Below, piece by piece: positions 1 through 11,170 of a stretch of DNA of 64,000 nt. Source of the DNA: Rehmannia glutinosa (Eukaryota > Streptophyta > Magnoliopsida > Lamiales > Orobanchaceae); NCBI GenBank assembly GCA_016081115.2, contig JABTTQ020001114.1:1-64000 (forward strand). The letters are read 5' to 3'. Made by a program: the position numbers and the translations under genes. Below the pieces are notes generated by a model. The model did not search any database and was not told where the DNA came from. It saw only the letters and a program-made list of their open reading frames with translations. How positions within the stretch are numbered: the first letter of the stretch is position 1; every line of letters begins with the position of its first letter.

Positions 1-99
1 AGCCTCCTCTCACTCCTCTCCTCCTTCTTCCGATCTCCTCCTCCTCCCTCCTCCTCCCTCCCCCTCCTCCTCCTCTCTCTCCCAGGCTGACGACGGGAT
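1..99. repeat. CT-rich low-complexity sequence at the window edge
   Basis: The first 80-90 bases are almost pure C and T, with many CTCCTCC runs. They do not align with the start of the 3' LTR, so either the 5' LTR was interrupted here or this is flanking or poorly assembled sequence. No gene is seen. Confidence 0.5.
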
Positions 100-469
100 C
101 CGACACCCCGTGTCATCCTAGCTCCTACTCGAAGGGGTAAAGAGGGTCGAAGTTCGCCTCTAATCCCAGGTCATCCCCCGCGCACTGGTAAAGGCCCCGA
201 TCCGCCCACTTCCAGTCATCTCAGCCTCCCGCCTGTGTCTTCCTCGCATACCGCCGGTGCCAACCTCCGGGGCTGACTAAAAGGATCGATCTTGTTCTAT
301 GCCGACCTTCCCGCCGAGACCTAGAAGGTACTAATATAGGGGAGAACTACCGAGGTTCCAAAGGACTACAGTGAGGTAGCGAGGGTGACCCATCTAAAGT
401 CGGGCGCAGTACTATTTCGGAAAAGGTGTGGCGGGACAATTTCGCTTCTGGGTCGTGGATCGCCAGCCT

Positions 470-890
470 ACGCATTTAATGCATCCTGTAAGACCGCGGC
501 ATTTAATGCATCTAAGGCGCGACGCTTCGCCATGATTTAATGCATCTAAGGCACGACGCATTGGCATTTATCACATCCAAGGCACGACTGTTGTATTCAA
601 TGCATCTAAGGCAAGTGACGACTCTTTGTGCGTGATTTAATACATCCAAGGCACAACCCGATGTGCATTCAACGCATCTAAGACGACTGCTTTGTGCATT
701 TAATACATCCAGCAAGACCTGCTGTGGCATTTAATGCGATCCTGTGAAGACTCTAATTGCGTATTTAATGCATCTAGTGCAAGACTGCAGTGCATTTAAT
801 CGCATCCTGAAGCAAGACTGTTGATTTAATGCATCCTAGCAAGACCTCAGCTGTGCATTTAATGCATCCTAAACAAGACTGGCTTTAAAT
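470..890 (+). repeat. LTR-internal minisatellite (TTTAATGCAT units), 5' copy
   Basis: About eleven imperfect units of roughly 34-38 bp repeat the core TTTAATGCATC followed by a variable AAGGCACGACTG-like half. Units differ by small indels. The same tract occurs in the 3' LTR at 22690-23120, so it belongs to the LTR family and did not arise locally. Confidence 0.85.
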
Positions 891-1042
891 GATCATGCCG
901 CTTGATGGGACGTAGATTAACCAGACACAAAGCCGGCCCGACATTTAGTTACTCATTAAGAGGTCGGGAATATATGGCCCGACACGAGATGGAAGAACCA
1001 CTAGTGGAATAGACACGTGATAAAGAGGTCCTTATGGAGGGC

Positions 1043-1050
1043 TATAAATA
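1043..1050 (+). promoter_or_regulatory. TATA box of the Tat-type 5' LTR
   Basis: The sequence TATAAATA sits in GGGCTATAAATAAGAGC and is repeated at the matching place in the 3' LTR (23269-23276). Its place about 200 bp before the LTR end fits a U3/R promoter. Confidence 0.6.
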
Positions 1051-1255
1051 AGAGCAAAAGGTAGAGATGAAGGAGCCTTTTTTCTTGGGATATTATTTTG
1101 TTGGTCTTTTATTTGAGTAAATCTTTAAATCAACCCTTACTAACTCGGGATCGCTCGGAGTGCTAACACTTGAGTCCTCCTAGGAGTCTTGCGCGAGGCA
1201 AAGACGAGAGGTCAAGCTGGGGATCTTGAGCAGCTTAGTTTGCTGACTAATCAAG

Positions 1256-1275
1256 TGGCGCCTGCCTGTGGGAAC
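1256..1275 (+). other. Primer-binding-like site of the Tat-type element
   Basis: TGGCGCC followed by TGTGGGAAC begins two bases after the LTR terminal CA. This form is common at the 5' end of plant Ty3/gypsy internal regions. The priming tRNA is not assigned here. Confidence 0.6.
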
Positions 1276-1900
1276 ATTTGGGTTTTAAGGCGTGAGTATG
1301 AGCTGGATAGTGATAGGGCAAAGTGAATCATGGATCCATTAGAGAGAATATTTTAGGGTGTTGTGAATTAGAGAGAAAGGGGTCGCTGTGGAAACCCCAG
1401 GGTAGATCTCGTGCCGCTCATTGCCAGGCTGCCCCGTAAACTTGGGCGAGGAATTTGCTAGGAAACATTACTGATTCACGAGGGAGCGGTGGGAGCACCG
1501 ATCGAAGGTGCGGTGGAGAGCGGCGCCGTGCAGAGGAGGAAGGGCCGAAGGAGGAGAGGGGAGGTTGTTCCACTTATGGAGGGTAGAGCGGAGGGAGAGG
1601 GTGGTGTAGTGGAGTTGGTAGGTAGCTTGGCAGAGAGAGGTTGTGGAGTTGAGAAACACGCTAAAGGAAAAGGAGCCCGTGAGGTGTTGGCATACCATTT
1701 AAGGAGGTAGTGATGGACGATTTACCAAATAATTTTAGGCATTAATTACGGAGACGATGGGACGGGGCGGACCCCCGGGAACATTTGTGCCGTCCGAGAC
1801 TCCGCGCTTCCTCCATAGATATTCCGGCGTGTCAAATGTAGAGTTTTTCTCACTACTTCACAAAGTCCGCATAACAATGGTTTAGCCACCCCGCGACGCA
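1276..1900 (+). other. Leader and N-terminal gag region of the Tat-type element, no intact ORF
   Basis: This holds the untranslated leader and a degenerate stretch. An open frame of 73 codons near 1489-1710 is rich in Gly, Arg and Glu and is not recognisable. It lies where a leader or N-terminal gag extension would be. Confidence 0.4.
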
Positions 1901-1929
1901 TCTATAAAGCTCGCTCGAGGAATTTAGTT

Positions 1930-2430
1930 CTAGCTTTTTTACATCAATTACAAGCTCGAGAAAACATCAAAGAACCCTTTGACGCTTTTTTAATATCAAG
2001 GGGAGTCGGAACTCACAGAGCTACATAAAAAGATTCACCACAACAAGGCTGTTTAGAGCAGGCCTCGCCTACTACCAGAAGTGTTGGCTGGTTTTCCCAA
2101 GTGGTTGCGGGAGTGGGATTTTTTCAGGTCTTAGCTAAGAGGTCGGCCAAGGATTTTGACGATCTCTTGGCTAGGCAGAGAAATACATAAATTTAGAAGA
2201 AAGCACAAAAAAGTAAGAAGGATGAGGGGGCGAAAGGAGAAAAAGGAAAAGCGGAGTATGCTCGCGAGAAATTAATCCTAAGAGATACAGTAAGAGAAGC
2301 AGTGCCGGGCGGTCTCTTAGCAAGGGCGATCGAGACTGTGAGTTATACACCGGTGGCTCCTGTGGCTGTGTCTTGTCAGCTGTGGCAAACAATAAGCGAG
2401 TTGAAGCTCGCCTACTTAATTATTCCAACA
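1930..2430 (+). pseudogene. gag remnant of the Tat-type element
   Basis: Broken frames recall the retrotransposon gag domain. Near 1960 a segment reads like ENIKEPFDAFLISRGVG. Around 2128-2190 VLAKRSAKDFDDLLARQRN resembles the end of the gag core, where family members read roughly 'LA...P.TF.ELL.RA..YI..EE'. A basic, Lys- and Glu-rich tail follows (about 2190-2260). No single frame covers the domain and no zinc knuckle was found. The family call rests on residue wording and on position between the primer-binding site and protease. Confidence 0.55.
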
Positions 2431-2779
2431 TCCTCATAAACCCGGTCGAACTTTTTGCGAAGTTCCACAATGATTACGGGCATACCACTGGGGCGAGTGT
2501 CGTCATCTTAAGGATGAAACAGAGAGGACGCGCGGAATGGATGGTTACGCACTGGATAAAGCGAATCGGGCCGACTGTGAGGACAGGACCAAGGCAGTCG
2601 GCCTCATCAGTAAAGCGGACGGAGTAAGGCCATGGTGGTCGCCAAGGAGTACCCACCGCTATTGGTACATTCACATGATTGGGAGGTCCTACGATGGGGA
2701 TTCGAATCAGTGGCTCGAAAGGCTCATGCCAGGATGATATGAGGAAGTGTGACGGAAGAGGGGAGCGAGGCGGCAGGAT

Positions 2780-3127
2780 CTCGAGTATGTTTCCGGTCCG
2801 GGACCTTAAAGGGGTATCAATGCCGCATAACGATGCTTGGTAATAACCGTTAATACGGCAAACTTTCAAGAATGTCATGATCGACACGGGAAGCTCACAA
2901 TATTCTGCCTTATGATGCTTACCTCGAAGATGGACTTGGGAATGGACATACAAACTGGTGGAAACTGCCCTTTTGGGGTTCGGGCGGAGGAGATGGTTCG
3001 CATGGCCGGTAAGGGTCGCTTCCGCAATATCATGGGACATATCCTTGCAAAAACTCGCATGGTAACGTTTTCAGTTGTAGATTCATATTCCGCTTATAAT
3101 GCTATTATAGTTAGACCTCGCTTTTGA
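2780..3127 (+). pseudogene. Retroviral-type aspartic protease remnant (Tat-type element)
   Basis: NVMIDTGSSQYSAL near 2870-2912 carries the catalytic D-T-G-S-S signature of a retroviral aspartic protease. A frameshift follows. Downstream, FSVVDSYSAYNAIIVRP (about 3067-3120) matches the usual C-terminal 'F.VVD..SAYNAI.GRP' end of Tat-lineage proteases. The enzyme would cleave the gag-pol polyprotein. At least one frameshift and one stop separate the two parts. A 188-codon frame on the opposite strand here is a shadow. Confidence 0.75.
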
Positions 3128-3500
3128 ACTTGTTCCTGCTATTGTATCTACTTATCATATGAAACTAAAATTTGCGGTGGGAGAGAAGGAGAGAGGATTG
3201 AAACATCCAAGCATCTAGAAATGCTATGTGGAGGCGGTTAGGAAGGAGAATGAAGAAAACCAAGAGAAAGACGGGCAGAATCGGATAGAGAAACAAAGCC
3301 AATTAAAATAAGAAAAAAGGAGAAAATAAGAGCCGATCTGTTAAGTTGTGAGGCCAGGAAGAATCGATGAATATCGAGCTCATCCTGCAGAACAGGCAAG
3401 ACGACCAGTAGGAACCCAACTAAGTCCGGAGTTGACGAGGAGGTGATCGATTCCCGAGGAGAAATATAGATGTCTTCGCCTGTCTCCGGGATTTGCTAGT
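3128..3500 (+). other. Protease-RT linker of the Tat-type element, degenerate
   Basis: Short frames such as STYHMKLKFAV (about 3151) fit the segment that joins protease to reverse transcriptase in this lineage. No intact domain is visible. Confidence 0.4.
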
Positions 3501-4420
3501 AGTAGATCCAAGATGTGTTACTCATCATCTTAACGTGGATAAAACGGTCCGACAGCCTGAAGGTAAGAGACCTTTCGGGCGAGAAAGATGGAATTGTCCA
3601 AAGTGAAGTCACTAAATTGTTACCGCCATATCGTGAAGTCCAGTTCCCGAGTGGTTATCTAACGTCTAGTCTCCTAAAGGGGAGACTCCAGATGTGCATT
3701 GATTTTCGCGATCTAAACAGAGCATGCCCCAAAGATTATTACCCATTACCTGCATTAGATCGGTTGGTGGACTCGACAAAATAGGTACGAACTTCGAAAG
3801 TATGATGGATGCGCACTAAGGATATCATCAAATCCGCTTACCGAGGAGGATCAAAAAGAAAGTGTTTCATAACATCATCGAACGCATCGTTATGTGGTGA
3901 TGCCATTTAGGTTGAAAATGCAGAAGGCTACGCACCAACGGCTTATGGATAGGATGTTTGCAACAAATGAAGGAATATGGAGGTCTATGTGGATGATATG
4001 CTTGTGAAGAGTAAAATGTCGGGAGTCTACATACAGCAGACCGATGAAACTTTGGGGTACTAAGGAAGTTAAAGGGATGAAGCTCAACCCCGCTAAATGT
4101 TCTTTCTGGTCAGGTCGGGTAAGTTCCTGACATGGTGACCGAAAGGGGGATAGAAGTAAAAACCAGAAAAGGTGAGGGCGGTCCAGGATATGGTATCCCC
4201 ACATGCATTAATAAGGCGCAGACTCACTGGGAGAATCGCAGCTCTTAACCGCTTTATATCCAAATCACCGAGAGAAGCCTACCATTTTTCAAGGTCTTGA
4301 GAAAGGCAAAGAAATTCGAATGGACAAGGGAATGTGAGGAAGCTTTTGGGGAGCTTAAAATCTTTTTATCTAAACTACCATTGTTGACTAAGCCTCAAAT
4401 GGGCTTTTATAAGCCTTATA
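3500..4420 (+). pseudogene. Reverse transcriptase remnant (Tat-type element)
   Basis: Residues CIDFRDLNRACPKDYYPLP (near 3693-3750) are the Ty3/gypsy RT motif with the first catalytic Asp, followed by LDRLVDST. The catalytic box YVDDMLVKS is read at 3986-4012, with YVDD at 3986-3997. The connection to RNase H, resembling 'K.FEWT.ECE.AF..LK', lies near 4313-4370. Several frameshifts break the domain. It would copy element RNA into DNA. The call is firm because both catalytic motifs are readable in order. Confidence 0.85.
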
Positions 4421-4779
4421 CTTGTACTTGCCGGTCAGAGTGAGTCTACTGTTAGTGCAAAGATTACTAAGGAAGAGCTCTGACGACAATTGCCCGATTT
4501 ACTACATAAGCAAACTCCTTCATGGGGCGGAGTCCGTATTCTAAGAAGGCGTGTACTGGCATTCGGCATTGGTGACAAATGTTTAGAGATTAAGACCTTA
4601 TTTTTTATCGCATAAGGTAGTGGTATACACTAATTTGCCTATAGGGCGGGTCATGGGAAAGCCCGAGGTGTCCGGGAGGATGATTAAATGGACTATTGAG
4701 ATGGGGAGTTTGACATCGAGTGTCGCCCGAGAACCTCTATCAGCGGTCAAGCTCTACCGACTTTAAAGAGATGACGCTT

Positions 4780-5293
4780 AGGAAGAAGAAGCGGCTGTCA
4801 ATGGTTGCTACATGTGGATGGGTCGTCCACATCAACTCGGTAGCGGAGCAGAATTGTATTGACCAACCCCGGAAGACCGAGTTTGCGGTTAAATTCGGGT
4901 TCAAAGCCTCAAACAATGAAGCCAATATGAAGGCGTTAGTAAGAGGTTTAAAATGGCTTTGAATTTAGGAGTCAAGTCATTAATAGCATACTTCATTCTA
5001 TGTTGGTAACCAACCGTGTCGGGGAGTTCGAGATAAAAGAGGATCGAATGAAGAGATATGTATCGTTGATAGAAGGGATGGTCAAAAGTTTCACCTTTTT
5101 AAACTTGAACAAATTCCGAGGGAAGAAAATGTCAAGGCCGATCACTTAGCTAAGATAGCCATTCGGCGGATAATTGTTGCACCGCGAAGATTACTATTTT
5201 GTTCGAAGGCGCCTTCCGATTGAAATGGAGATATTGGAGATAGAAGACGGAGATGATTGGAGGTTTTCCTTTATCGCATTTGAGCAAGGCACG
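4780..5293 (+). pseudogene. RNase H remnant (Tat-type element), interrupted downstream by the nested element
   Basis: LLHVDGSSTS near 4805-4835 gives the first RNase H Asp. Next comes FKASNNEANMKALVRGLKWL (to 4962), which matches 'F.ASNNEAEYEAL..GL' with a catalytic Glu position. FEIKEDRMKRYVSLIEGM (about 5028) and KADHLAKIA (about 5132) mark the C-terminal part in shifted frames. Coding sense stops at 5293, where the inner element's LTR begins. The integrase resumes after 17007. Confidence 0.8.
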
Positions 5294-6910
5294 TGCTCAA
5301 CTTAAGGTTGCAAACCCAAGTGCGTCAGTTGTCTCAAGTAATAAATTTCTCCCGGGGAGTCCGAGGTCGATCCACGGGGAAGTTGATGGAAGTTTACAGG
5401 ATATTTCTTATTTAAAGGATGAGTAAATGGGGTTTTTTTTTACTAGTAAGCATATTTTTTTTTAGTTACAAGAAATTTAATTAATAGAAATGTTGAGGAT
5501 TAGGGGATCCACTCTTGATTTTGGATAAAGGAATGATTATATTTTCTTACCTCTTAGATTGCCACTATTGGAATCCATACACAAAAGAAGGTTCCAATGG
5601 GAAGATATTATACATATAAATCATGCAATGAGGTAATCATGTTATATCATCAATTAGAATTTATCTTATAACATCAATACTTGTTTATGGGATCAAGTAT
5701 TTATGTATTCTTTGTCTACAACAAATCAAGGTATCCACATTAGTAGTCGGTTGAAATAAAACCAGACATTTAACTAAATGGAACCAAGTATTTGTTGTGC
5801 CAATAGATATACATAAATCAAGAAACACCACAAAACAAAAATGTATAAGCTAAAAACAAATTGATGATACAAACAATGAAATTTAATATGAATCTACAAT
5901 CATTCCTTATCCTTCATCAAGAGTTTCACCCCATTTCCTCAACAAAATAAACTTAGAATAACATGAAAAAAATAGAGAAAACAAAAGATTGAAGAAAACT
6001 AAAGCAAACATTTTATAAAATACTAGAAATCTTACTATAATTTAAGAAAAGCAAGAAAGAAAAATTCTTTTGAACTTTGTAACTCTAACTTTCTACATAA
6101 AACTTGCTCTTGGCTAATGCTAATGACCTCTATTTATAGCCAACTAAAAATCAATTTACAATTATTTTATTCTTTATTTTTATTACAAGTAAGAAAATAA
6201 GGAAATCAACACCAACTTTGCCACCTTCTTTGACTGGTCATTTTGTCCATGATATCAGCCATCTTTGCTCAATTTTCTTCCACAAATCAATTATCACATG
6301 AGTTGGCTTGAATTTCCAACTGATTTCATTGAATTTGAACAACCATGGGCCAAGATATGATTGAATAATTGAGATGTGGTTGGCATACGGGATCGACTAG
6401 CGCAGAGCCTCTTGGATTTTTATAAATTCATCCAATACAAATCTGACTTTGGGGTCTTCATCAATGTTGTAGCTCTATGATTTGTACATACTCAGTAAAA
6501 ATTTCAGATACAAACACCTTGTATTTTTCGAGTTATGTCCAAAATACCAAACTTGGTCAAGTCTGGAAATTAAATGAGCACCCTTCAATTCTCATTTTAT
6601 GATGAATTTTTTTATCCAAGAAAATATCATTCCAAACTTTGATTTTTGGTTTCAATCTCTCTACGAAAACTTGTAAATGAATGGATTGTGAATCCATATC
6701 TTCAAGAATCATCCCAAAATCATGTCGGAAATGGAAGCTATGCTCGTTGATCCAAACCTGCACTAAAAATTGCTTCCAAATACAATTCTATGTTGATTTC
6801 CTATTTTATTCCTAACATATTAATAATACTATAAATTCATTTTATTAATAATATTAATAAGGTAAAATAATAATAAGCCTAAAATAATTATACATTTTTA
6901 ACGTTCATCA
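5294..6910 (-). repeat. 3' LTR of the nested Athila-like element
   Basis: Read on +, it starts TGCTCAACTTAAGG and ends ACGTTCATCA. It aligns nearly base for base with 15393-17007. Differences are a few small indels, such as near 5320-5350, and rare substitutions. In element orientation this is the downstream LTR. Confidence 0.92.
6131..6139 (-). promoter_or_regulatory. TATA box in the nested element's 3' LTR
   Basis: On - the sequence reads GGCTATAAATAGAGG, a strong plant TATA box. The same box is in the other LTR near 16229-16237. Confidence 0.6.
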
Positions 6911-6935
6911 CACTCCCAACCCTTATTACTAGTCC
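6911..6935 (-). other. Polypurine tract next to the nested 3' LTR
   Basis: On - the bases immediately upstream of the LTR read AAGGGTTGGGAGTG, mostly purine. That is where plus-strand priming occurs in LTR elements. Confidence 0.6.
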
Positions 6936-8381
6936 CTAGTAATTAAAGCATAAAATAATACAAAAGAAATTTGATGAATATGGCACGTTGATCATTTTTT
7001 TAAAAAAAAAAATTATGAAATAGTCTAACAATCAAAAAGTTTATGGTCAGTCATCATAGATGCTATCAAGAATAAATATTATAATTTTTTTATATCATTT
7101 TTTTAGAGAAGAAATATTGTGTATATATGCACAAAAACCGTTTCATTTCACAAACCAAAATACATTAATCTTCAAACTTGATCATGAAAAGCCTCAACTC
7201 CATATCCTCACGGGTTAGTGTTTGTTGTGTAAATTGGCGAGGTGTTCACTCTTGGAGTTGGAAAACAATCAAAACTCTCAGGAAATGGCCAATATGATTT
7301 AGACAAGATTCAAACTAAAATTGAGCATAAGATAGGTAGTTATAAAATTTGAAACACCTAATTTTTTCATACCAAATTATGTCTTGAAATTTCATTGTTT
7401 TAGAAAACAAACAAAATGATAATATTTTTTTTTTATATTTTTCTTTTTTTTTTTTCTTTTTTTGTTTCTTTTTTGTTTCTTTTTTTTTTTTTCTTTTTTT
7501 TTGTTCTCTTTTTTTTTTTTTTTTCTTCTCTTTTTTTTTTACAACATGACTAGCTATGAACAATACTCATCACAAATTATGTAATGAAGTATTTTTACAA
7601 CATGACTAACAATGATAACATAACAATGAAGAATACCCATCACAAATTATGTAATAGAGTATTTTCAACAGAAATTGACAATGTGGGTGTTAACCAAATC
7701 ATTTCTCCACATGTAAGGTAGAATATTTAAGTATTTCAAATCACAACATAACCATTTCAAACGACCAATTAAAGTTCGGAATGCTTGTTTTCTCAAACTC
7801 ACCACTCATTCACAAAAGATGTGTGAATATTAAAAATAAAATACTTTATCATGATCAAACTTTCAGTTATATGTATCACAACCAATCTTTCCACAAAACT
7901 TAGAATGTGCACAAAACACTTTCTTTTCTTCTTTTTCTTTTTTTTTTTTTGCTGTAGTTTTTTTTTTTTCAATTTAATCAAGATAGCATCGTTGAATTCA
8001 ACAATAAGACTATTTTCATGTTTTGACAATTCACAATTTTTTTTTTAAAAAAAAATTCACAACATGCCATATTTTGCAAAGGGAATTACTAGAAACATAA
8101 TAAAAATAGGGATGCGTCTCAAGAATATCAAACTGACATTCTTTACTCTGCCATCAGTGTTGTTTTTTTATTTTAATTTTCAATTTTCAAAATCACACAT
8201 TGTAAATTAGGAAAAAAAATAATATCAATTATCCCTTCCCCCCCCCAACTTATCTAAAACATTGTCCTGATCAATGTCAAAAATAAATAGGAAAGTAAGG
8301 TTTAAAAGATATTACCTGATGTATGGCTTTTTGAAATGAAAGTAGAAGAACACGAGTAGTTATACCCGTGAAAGATAAATC
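6936..8381 (-). other. 3' non-coding part of the nested element with long homopolymer tracts
   Basis: No coding sense is seen. On - there are long A-rich runs (plus-strand T runs) at 7420-7545, 7921-7970 and 8038-8052. Lys-rich open frames across them are by-products of poly(A). A duplicated phrase around AACAATACTCATCACAAATT occurs near 7560 and 7635. Confidence 0.6.
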
Positions 8382-9030
8382 TCACAACGTCGAGACAAAT
8401 CCAATTTTGCGTTTTTTACTTCTATCCTCCGACCAAACAACATGAGCCACTTTTGGATCGGGTTCAACAACAAATGCTTGGAGTTGATCGATTAGTTCAC
8501 TTGGTGTTGTTGCACAAATTATGATTCGCGAGATGGTGAAATAAAACCTTTCTCGACGGCAAAATCTATAAAAGACAATAAACCATCAAAGAAACCATTA
8601 ACATTAAGAATACCTATAAGCTGGTGAATGTTGAGTTGTGCCCAGGAGATCACTTGAAATAACTCCTCCGATTATGTACCAAAACCACCAGGTAAGGTGA
8701 TAAAGGCATCTGCATTATGCATCATATTCACCATTCTGTCTTGCATATTTGATACTCTTAACTCATCTCCAATGGTTTGCCCGGTGATTTGTCGGACAAC
8801 TAAAGGTTTCGGGATAACTCCTAAGACTCGACTCCTCCCAAATAAAGGCAGAACCAAAGAACACGCCCATTAACCCAAAAACTACCTCCCCGTATACTAA
8901 GTTAATGTGCTTTTCTCGCTAGAAATTTACCAAGATTATCAGCTGCCTCAAGAAAACAATTGTCCTTCCCAGGATTTGCACCACAGAATAAAGCAACACT
9001 GTTAATTCTACGGGAAGAAGAACTCTCCAT
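8382..9030 (-). pseudogene. LOG-family cytokinin riboside monophosphate phosphoribohydrolase-like pseudogene inside the retroelement
   Basis: On -, an ATG at 9030 opens MESSSSRRINSVALFCGANP, the usual N-terminus of LOG proteins. It continues through frameshifts with INLVYGG, VLGVIPKPLV, MQDRMVNMMHNADAFITL and PGGFGT (the PGGxGTxxE nucleotide-binding motif), then SEELFQVISWAQLNIH, NGFFDGLLSFIDFAVEKGFI and a basic SKKRK tail ending at 8382. The span of about 216 codons equals a complete LOG protein. LOG enzymes release active cytokinin from its nucleotide. Plant LOG genes normally have several introns, but none is seen here. A stop (TAA, about 8672) directly follows PGGFGT, and frameshifts occur near 8905 and 8840. 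It lies in sense between integrase and the 3' LTR, so it looks like a captured cDNA copy. An independent retrocopy insertion is possible, but I see no poly(A) or target duplication around it. Confidence 0.85.
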
Positions 9031-10017
9031 TTTTTTTTCTCTTTATTATTTTTTTTTTACATTTCGATATAGTCCGAATGGTGTAAATGAGAGGTGAATG
9101 GAACGCTATTTATTGAGGTATGAACAGGGGAATGCAACAAGAATGTAATTATTGAAACTTTTATTTTGTCAAAAAGTTTGAAAATAAAGACAATAAAGTC
9201 AAAAAAATGCTAACATGTGAAGGAACAGAAAAGTAGTTGTGATTGTGGCTCACATCTTCCTCCGGTTTTACGCCCGTAAACGGCTTAAACGCCCTCTATG
9301 GGTCGGGATATGCTTCCCATCCAATTTTCTTATAAATTGGCAAACATGGTCTTTAACGCCGATTCCCAAGACAAAGATCACGTTTTTCAAATTGGAGCCA
9401 TAATCGGAGAATTTCACGATGCACAAATGCACAAGGATGCGTATCAAAAGTCCATAGAATGTTATCTAAAGACTCCTTACTCGACCCATCCTTTATGAAT
9501 TGAATTTTGTCCTCTCGATTTTGGAAACCATACCTAAAGAACGACATCTTGTGTCACAAGTCCATCGAGCACATTTGTGACACACTTGTAGTCTTTTGCC
9601 CTTCGCTTTTTTTTTTGAATATGAACTTTTTCCAAGACCAGGCAAGCATTTAGTAGGAGAAAATGAAAATTCTCCCCGCTAATCTTACCTTTGCTTCAAT
9701 TATCCAACGTACATCTTCGGAATGCCTTTATTCATAAACATTCTTAACCTTTCTAGCCTGGCTTTGTATATTTTCAAAATTTCATTTGTAGAAAGAAAAA
9801 TCAAATCGCTTTTTGAGAGTGGGGAATTCTTTTATCCATTTTTTTTTAAATCTAAATGAAAGAGAATGAGAAAACAAAATTATGTACAAATATCGGTGTT
9901 TGTGGGAAATCATGAGTCCGACTTAATCGTCACGAGTACCGTTATCCGCCATTTAACCGGAAAATAAATAATTAAACACTACAAAACACACACATTTATA
10001 AGAAACAAATATATTCA
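9031..10017. other. Region between integrase and the LOG-like copy, nothing recognised
   Basis: AT-rich with short frames. One + frame of 66 codons at 9298-9498 and an overlapping - frame at 9353-9547 are open, but I recognise neither. It could be env-like space of the element, the 5' flank brought in with the LOG-like copy, or a second captured fragment. Confidence 0.4.
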
Positions 10018-11170
10018 CTAATTATAACAAGGATTATAAAGAAAAGAACTTCCTCTAGAAGGAATTGATTTTATAGAAACTTGTTTAAGTCTTTGTCCAT
10101 TAACTTTGAATACATTACCATTTCTAGGATTCTCAATGTCAACAGCTCCATACGGATATATATTTTTCACAATAAAAGGACCACTCCACCTTGACCTTAA
10201 TTTTCCAGGAAATAAATGCAATCTTGAATTATAAAGCAAAACCTTTTGACCAATCTCAAATGTTTTTCTTGTAATTTTATTATCATGAAATTCTTTGATT
10301 CTTGCTTTATGAATTTTTGAATTCTCATATGCATCATTTCTCAATTCTTCAAGCTCATTGATTTGCAATTTTCTCAATTTCGAAGCATCGTCAAGATTGA
10401 AGTTAAACATTTTAATTGCCCAATAAGCTTTATGTTCAAGTTCCACTGGTAAATGGCAAGGTTTTCCATAAACTATTCTATAAGGAGACATTCCCAATGA
10501 TGTTTTAAAAGCGATTCAGATGCCCAAAGTGCGTCGATAAGTCTAAAAGACCAATCTTTACGATTCGGGTTAACAGTTTTTCTAATATTTGTTTTATCTC
10601 CCTATTTGCAAGTTCAACCTGTCCATTTGTCTCGTGGGTGATAAGGGTTGCAACTTTATGTGTGATTCCATATTTTTTCATTAAAGATGCAAAAACTTTG
10701 TTGCAAAAATGTGTTCCCCCATCACTAATAATGACTCGAGGAATTCCAAATCGACTTAAAATATTTTCTTTTAGAAATTTTATCACGTTTTATGATAATT
10801 GTTTGACAAGGAATTGCCTCGATCCATTTTGAAACATAATCTATTGCGACTAAAATGTAAATAAAACCAAATGATATCGAAATGGCCCCATAAAATCAAT
10901 ACCCCAATACCAAATATTTCAATCACCAAAATAGGATTCAAAGGCATCATGTTTCGTTTTGAAATTGATCCTAACTTTTGACAATTTTCACAACTTTTGC
11001 AAAAAGCGTAAGTATCTTTGAAAAGGTTTGGCCAATAAAATCCACATTGTAAGATCTTTGATTGGTTTTCTTTATGAAAAGTGACCACCACATGCTTGAA
11101 TGACAAAATTGAATAATGCTACCTACCTCATTGTCGGGTACACATCTACGAAAGATTTGATCGGACAATA
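10018..11170 (-). pseudogene. Integrase remnant (nested Athila-like element)
   Basis: Reading on -, the Cys pair CKSCENCQKLG of the HHCC zinc finger lies near 10970-11010. The catalytic core shows IISDGGTHFCNKVF (second Asp) and ETNGQVELANREIKQIL (catalytic Glu), at about 10590-10750. The C-terminal part at 10018-10497 is one open frame of 159 codons with SPYRIVYGKPCHLPVELEHK and KLRSRWSGPFIVK, typical of Athila integrase ends. Frameshifts separate the zinc finger, core and tail. The enzyme would insert element DNA. Confidence 0.88.

Larger units (their letters stand above)
100..1253 (+). repeat. 5' LTR of the Tat-type element (partial)
   Basis: It matches the LTR at 22192-23465 along most of its length. 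Shared stretches include the block before GGATCGATCTTGTTCTATGC, the TTTAATGCAT repeat tract, GAGGTCCTTATGGAGGGC and the ending GACTAATCA. The terminal CA is at 1252-1253, directly before the primer-binding-like site. A promoter-like TATA box (CTATAAATA) lies near 1042-1050. Many small indels separate the two LTRs. Confidence 0.8.

Noticed and set aside
2474..3040. 188-codon open frame on -
   Set aside because: It lies antisense to the protease remnant of the Tat-type element and shows no domain. It is a shadow.
7315..8048. Lys- or Phe-rich open frames on both strands
   Set aside because: They are translations of long A/T homopolymer tracts in the retroelement's 3' non-coding part.
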